From assembly GCA_021819255.1 (NCBI GenBank), contig JAKART010000018.1:1-13590 (forward strand): 13,590 bases of DNA, written 5' to 3'. Made by a program: the position numbers and the translations under genes. Each line of letters starts with the position of its first letter. Position 1 is the stretch's first letter. Shown piece by piece: positions 1 to 5,888 of this stretch. Under the pieces are notes generated by a model, which was not told where the DNA came from, made no database searches, and saw only the letters and a list, made by a program, of their open reading frames with translations. The DNA comes from Acidobacteriota bacterium (GTDB lineage: Bacteria; Acidobacteriota; Terriglobia; Terriglobales; Acidobacteriaceae).

Positions 1-84
1 GATCTCTAATTGCAAGGGGTGTTCTGCCTCGACGGCCGCGCGCAACCTCCCTCCTGCCGTAGCGGATTGCAGCGTCTCATTCAT
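1..84 (-). CDS. 5' end of a gene running off the left edge; perhaps a PrpB-like lyase
   Basis: An open frame of 28 codons starts with ATG at 84 and leaves the window at base 1. It begins MNETLQSATAGG and continues RLRAAVEAEHPLQ. A purine-rich stretch (GAGGGAACAAAGGG) ends directly at the ATG and can serve as ribosome binding site. The pattern Arg-Leu-Arg-Ala-Ala, two residues, then Glu-X-Pro-Leu-Gln resembles the N-terminus of methylisocitrate lyases (PrpB), which cleave 2-methylisocitrate in propionate breakdown. The residues after PLQ (LEI) do not fit that family well, and too little is visible for a firm call. It is transcribed away from the rest of the window. Moderate confidence that it is a gene, low confidence in its identity. 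Confidence 0.4.
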   Translation of the reverse strand, partial: MNETLQSATAGGRLRAAVEAEHPLQLEI

Positions 85-144
85 CCCTTTGTTCCCTCGC
101 CGAACAGGAAAAGTCAAGTTGACCGCGTCGCTCGAACCCCCGAC

Positions 145-160
145 AGTGATCTTGATCACC
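145..160. promoter_or_regulatory. candidate CRP/FNR-family operator
   Basis: The sequence AGTGATCTTGATCACC contains GTGA, six bases, TCAC as perfect half-sites. It differs from the classical CRP core TGTGATCTAGATCACA at only three of 16 positions. It lies about 68 bases upstream of the ATG at 84 on the minus strand, a distance that suits an activator site. A GntR-type operator is an alternative. Only one site is seen and no matching regulator gene is in the window. Confidence 0.35.
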
Positions 161-384
161 CCCGGGAGTTTCATCCTCGAATCTGACGCCAACGAAAGTC
201 AAATCCTAAGCCTCCTCGGTCGATCCTCCTGCGCGGTTACCGCATCCCCCGCCTCTACCGGAAGCGCAGAAGATCTTCGTGCAAAAGACCCTTGCTCCCG
301 AGCGCCGGCGCCTTGAGACTTCATGCCGCCATGTCTCCATTCCCGGTCCACAGCGTTCTCCAAGCGCTCGCTTTGGATGCATCG

Positions 385-420
385 CTCGCTCGTGGCCTCA
401 CCTCTCTGCAGTCGAGCGAG
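385..420 (-). terminator. weak hairpin after the phosphoesterase gene
   Basis: CTCGCTCG at 385-392 and CGAGCGAG at 413-420 form a perfect 8-bp stem with a 20-base loop. The hairpin begins five bases past the stop codon of the phosphoesterase gene on the minus strand. There is no T-run after it and the loop is long, so it may only be a stabilising 3' hairpin. Confidence 0.2.
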
Positions 421-425
421 GTCGT

Positions 426-2015
426 TCAGCGGCCCGGCGAGCCGGGTCTCGGGTCTGGCGGGGCAGTTCCCCGCTCTGGCGCTGCCGGGCCGGGCACTGG
501 GGTTGCCCGGCAGACGCAGTCGCGGAAGCTCGCCGCTCCCGGGTTGGCCATGGCGCAGGCGTACAGAGGCCAGGCGATAGCCTCCAGCGTCCGGATCTCT
601 TTCGCCTTCGAGAGTGCCCCTGGCTCGCTGATCCGGGTCGTGCCGCTGCTCAGCGCCCCAGGGTAAAAGTAGCTCTGATAGGAGTGGCTGGCCTGGCTTT
701 GGCCCGTGGGGTCGGCGAGAAACGTGCTGGTGAGTTGCGCCAGCGCGCGGCCGGAGAGACTCGCAAGGTGATAGGTGGCGGAGTAGCTGTACTCCCTGCT
801 CCAGATCGTCTGTTCCCCCGTCTTGTTGCTGGCGACATAGACCGTATAGTCCGTCAGCACGGCGGTCTTCGGATCCACCTGGGCGAGGGTGAAGGCAGGA
901 TGGTTGCCGTCAACCGGGGAGATGGAGGGAACAAGCTTTGCGGGGACGATGGTTGCGGCGCCCCTGCCGCCATAGCCTCTGAATACGCGAAATTCGTCCA
1001 TGTGGGTATGGCCAAAGAGCGCAAGACGAATCACATCGGGATAGGCTTCGATGGCCTGCGCCAGATCCGCAGAGCGAAGGAACTTCTCCGGTTTCTGGCC
1101 GGCGCAAACGTTGCGGGCGGTAGCCAAGGTGCGGTAGACCTCGATGCCCGGTGGAATATGGGCCATGATCCAGACCTGTTGATGCGCCGCACGGGCGGAC
1201 TGAAGCTGGGCGCGGAGCCAGTGAATCTGCTCTTCCGCAGCCTCCGTCTTGACCGCCCCATCGCACGGGGAGTAGTGGCCGGACTGGAACAGATCCTGCA
1301 AAATGATGAGCCGGGCGGCTTGCATCGGGGCCGGCAGCGTCAGGCTCACGTCTCCCATTTGGGGATAGGTTTGCAGGATGGCCGAATGGTTCGCCGCAGA
1401 GAGAACCGTGGCGGCAAAGCTCTGGGCAGCAGCTTGGAGAAAGGCGCTGCCTGGGTCCTCCCTGTAATCATGGCAGCCGGAGTCGTTGTTTCCCAGAGCG
1501 AAGTAGATGGGAGAGTGCGGGAAGGCGGCGCGCAACTGCAATGCGATGAAAGCTACCGTACGCGCGGCGAAGGAGGAGAGTTCGGCGGCTCCAGCATCAG
1601 GAGCCAGAGCGTGGAAGCGGCAATCGAACTGGTGAGCCAGAAGATCGCCGGAAACGGTAACAAACAGCGGATCTGGCTGCTGCGCCTCTTCGCCGCGCAG
1701 GCTGGAGGCCAGCAGCGCCGGCGGCGTATCCATGCCTCTGGCGTGGCAGGTGGCCTGGAGCCTGGCAAACGCCGCGGCCTGGTCCGGCGAGGCAGGGGCA
1801 GAAAGGATGGCAGCCCAGCCGCTGGCAGGCGTGGAGCGAAGCCGGGCAAATTTAGCCGGATCGTGAAACGGATCCAGATGAATATCGGAGAGCATCAGCA
1901 CCGGCACGGTTGTTTGGGAGGGGGAACTTGCGGAGCCGGATGGGGCCGCGGAGGCAACGGCCAACGGAGCAAGGCTCAGCAGGCCGGCCAGGGATAGAAG
2001 AAAGGGAGATTTCAA
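426..2015 (-). CDS. secreted acid-sphingomyelinase-like metallophosphoesterase
   Basis: The protein has 529 residues and is a calcineurin-type metallophosphoesterase of the acid sphingomyelinase-like branch. It probably hydrolyses phosphodiesters or polyphosphate outside the cytoplasm. Metal-binding motifs appear in the family order: DIH at 44-46, GD at 123-124 followed by LLAH, GNND at 175-178, AHIPPG at 285-290 and GHTH at 335-338. The AHIPPG motif and the late cysteine pair around 500-502 are typical of this branch. I chose the TTG start at 2015 because it gives a clean signal peptide (hydrophobic core about residues 5-22) and has CGAGG eight bases upstream. The open frame extends further upstream, but that part would run into the divergent dehydrogenase gene. 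The last 25 residues are proline-rich and probably unstructured. Substrate is unknown. Confidence 0.85.
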   Translation of the reverse strand: MKSPFLLSLAGLLSLAPLAVASAAPSGSASSPSQTTVPVLMLSDIHLDPFHDPAKFARLRSTPASGWAAILSAPASPDQAAAFARLQATCHARGMDTPPALLASSLRGEEAQQPDPLFVTVSGDLLAHQFDCRFHALAPDAGAAELSSFAARTVAFIALQLRAAFPHSPIYFALGNNDSGCHDYREDPGSAFLQAAAQSFAATVLSAANHSAILQTYPQMGDVSLTLPAPMQAARLIILQDLFQSGHYSPCDGAVKTEAAEEQIHWLRAQLQSARAAHQQVWIMAHIPPGIEVYRTLATARNVCAGQKPEKFLRSADLAQAIEAYPDVIRLALFGHTHMDEFRVFRGYGGRGAATIVPAKLVPSISPVDGNHPAFTLAQVDPKTAVLTDYTVYVASNKTGEQTIWSREYSYSATYHLASLSGRALAQLTSTFLADPTGQSQASHSYQSYFYPGALSSGTTRISEPGALSKAKEIRTLEAIAWPLYACAMANPGAASFRDCVCRATPVPGPAAPERGTAPPDPRPGSPGR

Positions 2016-2062
2016 AGCAGGCGCCTCGCCGTGAGAATCAACTGATTTTCCTTGCGCATCTG

Positions 2063-2091
2063 CTGACGAGTGTAGCTCGGATGTGTAGACT
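2063..2091 (+). promoter_or_regulatory. candidate promoter of the dehydrogenase gene
   Basis: CTGACG at 2063-2068 and TAGACT at 2086-2091 are separated by 17 bases; each matches four of six sigma-70 consensus bases. Transcription would start near 2098, about 30 bases before the ATG. The 112-base divergent gap must also hold the promoter of the phosphoesterase gene, which I could not resolve. Confidence 0.3.
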
Positions 2092-2127
2092 GATTGCCAA
2101 GACGGCGCATGGGGAGCAGGGTAACCT

Positions 2128-3201
2128 ATGAGGCGTGTAGAGTTTGCAGAACTGCAAGGGCGAATGGAGCTGGTTCTGCTGGCGCTGGGGGTTGCCCCGG
2201 CTCGCGCCGCCCTTGGGGCAAGACTGATCGCGGAGACGGATCGCGACGGCGTGCGGACGCACGGCATCGCGCGGCTTCCGCGCTTTGCGCAGTGGGTCAA
2301 AAGCGGGCTGATCGATCCCCGTGCCGGACCGGAGAAGGTGGCAGGCTTCGGAGCCCTCGAGCGTTGGACAGGAAGGCGCGGTCCCGGGAATCTGGCAGCC
2401 TACTCCGCCATGCAGCGCGCTATGGAGCTTGCCCGGGAGCATGGACTCGGTTGCGTGGCCCTGGCCGACACCTCGCATTGGATGCGCGGTGGAACCTATG
2501 GATGGCAGGCGGCGGACGCGGGCTTCGCTGCGCTTTGCTGGTCCAATACCTTACCCAACATGCCGCCATGGGGAGCGGGCGGCGCCGCCTTGGGCAACAA
2601 TCCGCTGGTCATTGGCATCCCGCGCCGCGTTCTTTCATCCGGGGAAGGTCAAGGACATTCCGCTCCCATCGTGCTGGATATGGCCATGAGCCAGTTCTCT
2701 TACGGGACGTTGGCCTCCTACCGAGCCCGCGGCGAGCCTCTGCCGGTTCCAGGGGGCTACAACGAGTACGGCCGGCTGACGACGGATGCGGCTGCTATCG
2801 AACGCTCCCAGCGCGCCCTGCCCATCGGCTACTGGAAGGGCTCGGGCCTGGCCTTTGTGCTGGATGTGCTGGCGGCTATGCTGAGCGGAGGCCTGGCAAC
2901 CCACGACCTTTCTCCAGATCCGCTCCAGGAGGTAGGGCAGTCTCAGGTCTTTCTGGCCATCGCTCCGGCCTTTGTGGAGACCATTGAAGAGCTAAGCCGC
3001 TTCGCTCAGGGAGCCGGTGTTGCGCAGCGCTCCATTGACGCCCTGCACGCCGCCAAGCCAATCCATTCCGGCGAACCGGTCCGTTATCCCGGCGAAGGAA
3101 CCCTGCGCACCCGTGAAGAGAGCCTGCTGCGGGGCGTGGCCGTGGAAGACAGTGCCTGGGATGCCTTTGTGCAGTTGGAGATGGAGCTTTCCCACGCCTG
3201 A
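2128..3201 (+). CDS. dlgD: 2,3-diketo-L-gulonate reductase-like Ldh_2 family dehydrogenase
   Basis: A 357-residue NAD(P)H-dependent oxidoreductase of the malate/L-lactate dehydrogenase (Ldh_2) family. It resembles E. coli DlgD/YiaK, which reduces 2,3-diketo-L-gulonate in L-ascorbate/L-xylulose catabolism. Diagnostic motifs are seen: RTHG at 44-47 with the proposed catalytic His45, SHWMRGGTYGWQAA at 116-129, MPPWGA at 145-150 followed by GNNPL, and GYWKGSG at 234-240. It is about 25 residues longer than the E. coli enzyme, partly through an insert near 166-180 before the VLDMAMSQFSYG segment. The ATG is preceded by GGGGAGCAGGG (2111-2121). No transporter or other ascorbate-pathway gene is next to it, so the physiological substrate is inferred from motifs alone. 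Confidence 0.8.
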   Translation: MRRVEFAELQGRMELVLLALGVAPARAALGARLIAETDRDGVRTHGIARLPRFAQWVKSGLIDPRAGPEKVAGFGALERWTGRRGPGNLAAYSAMQRAMELAREHGLGCVALADTSHWMRGGTYGWQAADAGFAALCWSNTLPNMPPWGAGGAALGNNPLVIGIPRRVLSSGEGQGHSAPIVLDMAMSQFSYGTLASYRARGEPLPVPGGYNEYGRLTTDAAAIERSQRALPIGYWKGSGLAFVLDVLAAMLSGGLATHDLSPDPLQEVGQSQVFLAIAPAFVETIEELSRFAQGAGVAQRSIDALHAAKPIHSGEPVRYPGEGTLRTREESLLRGVAVEDSAWDAFVQLEMELSHA

Positions 3202-3211
3202 CCTGCGCATC

Positions 3212-3277
3212 GCCGGGCCAAGTCCGCTGGGCCAAGTCCGCCGGGCGCCTCCGGCGACGGGGCTTTGGCAGCCCGGC
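3212..3277 (+). repeat. 14-base direct duplication within a GC-rich hairpin region
   Basis: GGGCCAAGTCCGCT at 3215-3228 is repeated at 3229-3242 with one change (final T to C). The pair sits in a potential secondary structure: GCCGGGC at 3212-3218 can pair with GCCCGGC at 3271-3277. Inside this, CGCCGG (3239-3244) pairs with CCGGCG (3251-3256). It begins about ten bases after the dehydrogenase stop codon and may help end transcription between this gene and the opposing gene. There is no T-run, so a factor-independent terminator is not clear. Confidence 0.35.
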
Positions 3278-3350
3278 GCATGCGAAAGGGGGTACGATCC
3301 GTTCCCGGCGGGACGTGATCCCTCCATTCGGAGCCTTCGCGTCCGCGCGT

Positions 3351-4295
3351 TTACATGTTGGTGTGCCCGTGGCGCATGGCCTCATTGAAGCTGGGCTTGA
3401 TAAAGGCCAGGGCCTCGTCCAACTGAGTGCGGTAGAACTCTTCTTGACCGCGCAGACGTTCGCCCGCCGTGGCCCAATCGCCGCCGCCGTCCAGAAGCAG
3501 ATGGCCTTCGCCGGAGAGAGCCTGCGCCGTGCGCTTGAGATCGGCAACGCTGCAGTTGAGATACTGCGCGTCGCGGGGATCGGTGAGCCAGACCGCGGCG
3601 CCGCCTCCTAGAACATGCGAGAGCCAGAAGACCTTGGCCGAGAGATAGTCGTGGCGCTGTTGCTCGGTGGTGTCATTGAAGACGAAGACCTGCTGCTTCA
3701 TCGAGTAATAACGCGTGGTCACCGGCACCGGCTGGCGGTTGCCGGACTGAACCAGCTCCAGTTGGCCCTGATCCAGGGTCTTGCGCACGGCGTTGTAGAT
3801 CACCCCTTCGGCAAAGGGCTGCTCCATCGCCACGAGAACGGAGGCGAAGGTCTGCGTCATGGATGCGGAGACCTCGGCGTGCAGCTTGCTGCCCCGCCCA
3901 TCTTCCAGCTTGATCTTTCCATGCACGATGAAGGTATCGGCTCCAGATGTTGAGCTATGAAAGGGCCATCCGAAGTGGCCAAAACTGATCGGCAGGCCGT
4001 GCAGGGTCAGGTGAACCTCTGGGCGTGGATTGCGCATCCGCTGGGCCGTCTCCTGGAAGTAGGCGGCCAGCGGCGCGACGAACTTTGAATCCGCGGCGTC
4101 AAAACCCTGGCTGAGTTCAAGCAGCCCCTCCGCGGTGGCGCCGGGACCGGGAGCGGCGCTGCCGGCCGGCGTCAGGAGGAAGCGCGCCGTGGGCGCGCCG
4201 GTAAAGTCTGTGCCCGTCCCTGCTGGCGTCAGGTTCAAGCCGGCGTTGTGCGCGGCCTCCTCCAGCGCCGAATGGAGTTGCGTGGATGTGGTCAT
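3351..4295 (-). CDS. conserved-looking soluble protein of unknown function
   Basis: A 314-residue protein that I do not recognise. It has no signal peptide and no membrane segment, so it is probably cytoplasmic. Visible features: a variable Gly/Ala/Pro-rich region at about 23-55, a segment rich in aromatic residues and histidine around 98-115 (LHGLPISFGHFGWPFH), a likely beta-rich middle (120-205) and a more helical C-terminal part (250-310) ending HGHTNM. The ATG at 4295 was chosen over the one at 4310 because TGAGGAAC lies eight bases before it; the upstream ATG lacks a properly spaced ribosome binding site. The gene is divergent from gcdH with 237 bases between them. Even composition and a sound ribosome binding site support a real gene; no function is proposed. 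Confidence 0.7.
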   Translation of the reverse strand: MTTSTQLHSALEEAAHNAGLNLTPAGTGTDFTGAPTARFLLTPAGSAAPGPGATAEGLLELSQGFDAADSKFVAPLAAYFQETAQRMRNPRPEVHLTLHGLPISFGHFGWPFHSSTSGADTFIVHGKIKLEDGRGSKLHAEVSASMTQTFASVLVAMEQPFAEGVIYNAVRKTLDQGQLELVQSGNRQPVPVTTRYYSMKQQVFVFNDTTEQQRHDYLSAKVFWLSHVLGGGAAVWLTDPRDAQYLNCSVADLKRTAQALSGEGHLLLDGGGDWATAGERLRGQEEFYRTQLDEALAFIKPSFNEAMRHGHTNM

Positions 4296-4330
4296 GGATG
4301 AGTTCCTCATGCCTTGAATGGGCTACATTT

Positions 4331-4336
4331 ATTTTA
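4331..4336 (-). promoter_or_regulatory. candidate -10 box for the unknown-function gene
   Basis: On the minus strand the sequence reads TAAAAT (five of six matches to TATAAT) in an unusually AT-rich patch. It lies about 35 bases upstream of the chosen start at 4295. No good -35 box is seen at the expected distance. Confidence 0.3.
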
Positions 4337-4517
4337 GCGTTTTGACTGGCCATCCGCTGGCAGCGCGCCTGGGTTGTGCGACGACCTGAGGATCTCCTGC
4401 GGCGCGGACGCGGGGCAAGCCTCCTCAAAGGCCGGTGCAGGTCGCCTGGCCTCAGAAAGACCGTCACGCCCAGCTACTGCAAAAAGACCCGCGGCTCACC
4501 GGAGGGGTCTCCTGGTC

Positions 4518-4523
4518 TACAAT
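4518..4523 (+). promoter_or_regulatory. candidate -10 box just before gcdH
   Basis: TACAAT lies nine bases before the gcdH ATG. Transcription starting about seven bases later would leave an mRNA leader of only a few bases. No clear Shine-Dalgarno is seen before this ATG, which fits leaderless translation. No convincing -35 box is visible. The same nonamer TCTACAATG occurs before tgt. Confidence 0.3.
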
Positions 4524-4532
4524 GGCTGGGCT

Positions 4533-5723
4533 ATGGCATTCCAGTTTCAGGGTGTTGACTTTATCTCCTTGGACTCTCTGCTTTCGGAAGATGAGCTTCT
4601 GGTTCGCAGCAACACGCGCGCCTTCGTCGAAGATCGCGTCATTCCCATCATCGAGTCCTGCAACCGGGAGGGCCGTTTTCCCCGCGATCTCATCCGGCCC
4701 ATGGGTGAACTTGGCTTCTTTGGCGCCACCCTGCCGGACTACGGCTGCGCCGGCATGAACAACGTCGAGGCGGGCCTGCTCTATCAGGAGCTGGAGCGGG
4801 GCGACTCCGGCATCCGCAGCTTCGCCAGCGTTCAATCCGGCCTGGTGATGTTTCCCATTCAAGCCTTTGGTTCCGCAGAGCAGAAAGCGAAGTGGCTGCC
4901 CCAACTGGCTACGGGAGAGAAGGTGGGTTGCTTCGGTCTCACCGAGCCGGACTTCGGCTCCAATCCCGGCGGGATGCGCACGCGGGCGCGCATGCAGGCA
5001 GATGAGTACATCCTGAACGGCGAGAAGATGTGGATCACCTCCGGCAGCATCGCCGACGTGGCCGTGATCTGGGCCAAACTGGAAGATCCCTCGACGGAGA
5101 GAGAGCCGCGCATCCGCGGCTTTCTGGTGGAGACCGATCGCCCCGGCTTCTCCGCGCAGGACGTGCATGGCAAGTGGTCGCTGCGCGCCTCGGTCACCTC
5201 CGGCCTCTCACTGCAGAACGTCCGCATTCCTGCGGCCAACCTGCTGCCCGGGAGCGATGGCCTCAAGTCGCCTCTGGAGTGCCTCAGCCAGGCGCGCTAT
5301 GGCATCGCCTGGGGCGCCATCGGCGCCGCCATGGCCTGTTATGACACCGCGCTACAGTACGCCGGCCAGCGCAAGCAGTTCCGCAACCAGCCCATTGCCG
5401 GCCACCAACTGGTGCAGGAAAAGCTGGCCTGGATGATCACCGAGATCACCAAGGCCCAGCTCCTCGCCCTGCAGGTTGGCCGTCTCAAGGACCAGGGCAA
5501 GGCCGGCTTCCAGCACATCTCCATGGCCAAGCGCAACAACGTCTGGATGGCCCTGGAGTGCGCCCGGCTCTCGCGCGAGATCCTGGGCGCCAACGGCATC
5601 GCCGACGACTACCCAATCATGCGCCACATGATGAACCTGGAATCCGTGAAGACTTACGAGGGCACCCAGGACATCCACACCCTGATTATCGGCCAGAGCG
5701 TCACCGGCATCGCCGCCTATTAG
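4533..5723 (+). CDS. gcdH: glutaryl-CoA dehydrogenase
   Basis: A 396-residue flavoprotein of the acyl-CoA dehydrogenase superfamily. It oxidises and decarboxylates glutaryl-CoA to crotonyl-CoA in lysine, tryptophan and aromatic-acid breakdown. Family marks are strong: GLTEPDFGSNPGG at 135-147 (FAD/substrate loop), MWITSG at 166-171, KWSLRAS at 214-220 and the TYEGTQDIH block at 374-382 with the catalytic Glu376. Arg95 and Ser96 in DSGIRS match the residues that hold the glutaryl carboxylate in the human enzyme, which favours this substrate over other acyl-CoAs. The open frame extends to 4374, but the ATG at 4533 fits the family's N-terminus and is the start chosen here. The stop codon TAG at 5721-5723 overlaps the edge of the repeat element that follows. 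Confidence 0.9.
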   Translation: MAFQFQGVDFISLDSLLSEDELLVRSNTRAFVEDRVIPIIESCNREGRFPRDLIRPMGELGFFGATLPDYGCAGMNNVEAGLLYQELERGDSGIRSFASVQSGLVMFPIQAFGSAEQKAKWLPQLATGEKVGCFGLTEPDFGSNPGGMRTRARMQADEYILNGEKMWITSGSIADVAVIWAKLEDPSTEREPRIRGFLVETDRPGFSAQDVHGKWSLRASVTSGLSLQNVRIPAANLLPGSDGLKSPLECLSQARYGIAWGAIGAAMACYDTALQYAGQRKQFRNQPIAGHQLVQEKLAWMITEITKAQLLALQVGRLKDQGKAGFQHISMAKRNNVWMALECARLSREILGANGIADDYPIMRHMMNLESVKTYEGTQDIHTLIIGQSVTGIAAY

Positions 5724-5835
5724 ACCATTTTCCCTGATGATGGGTGTACGGAAGCGGGCGTTCCGTGGCGTTTTCATTGAGGAAAACGCCCACAGGAGTC
5801 GTTCCCCTTGCTTACACCTTCAGGGAAAATGGTCT
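5722..5835 (+). repeat. 114-base structured inverted-terminal repeat element, copy 1
   Basis: The element begins AGACCATTTTCCCTGA (5722-5737) and ends with its exact reverse complement (5820-5835), a perfect 16-bp outer stem. An inner stem GGTGTA (5743-5748) pairs with TACACC (5813-5818). Inside are two hairpins: CGGAA/TTCCG (5749-5753 with 5761-5765) and GGCGTTTTC/GAAAACGCC (5767-5775 with 5782-5790, loop ATTGAG). The first 82 bases recur at 13509-13590 with a single mismatch. No protein is encoded. It lies between two convergent genes. It could be a MITE-like non-autonomous element, a REP/BIME-type repeat or a structured RNA; the sequence alone does not decide this. Confidence 0.85.
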
Positions 5836-5888
5836 AGCATGAACGCCGCCTGCTGCAGAAGGCGGCCAGGAACCAGGTTGGCGGCGGC

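Larger units (their letters stand above)
85..425. other. gene-free stretch with small palindromes
   Basis: No convincing gene is visible on either strand. The only open frame here (89-316, plus) has no family resemblance, no clear ribosome binding site and an unusual composition. What stands out is a CRP-like palindrome at 145-160 and an 11-base perfect palindrome GTCAAGTTGAC at 113-123. The octamer AAAGTCAA occurs twice, at 110-117 and 195-202. The stretch probably holds the promoter of the left-edge gene and the trailer of the phosphoesterase gene. I could not pick a convincing -35/-10 pair. Confidence 0.5.

Noticed and set aside
89..316. 75-codon open frame on the plus strand near the left end
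   Set aside because: No Shine-Dalgarno, no similarity that I recognise, and it overlaps the candidate operator and upstream region of the left-edge gene.
279..1997. 572-codon open frame on the plus strand
   Set aside because: It lies opposite the phosphoesterase gene, which has all family motifs. The antisense product is Arg/Gly-rich with no recognisable domain, as expected from GC-rich antisense frames.
5722..5835. Ordinary rho-independent terminator shared by gcdH and the glycosyltransferase gene
   Set aside because: No T-run follows the outer stem on either strand, and the same sequence recurs upstream of another gene, where a terminator of these genes is not needed. A termination side effect remains possible.
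5721..5836. Insertion with a TA target-site duplication (IS630/mariner type)
   Set aside because: TA flanks copy 1 on both sides, but copy 2 has CA on its visible side and its other end is outside the window, so the claim cannot be supported.
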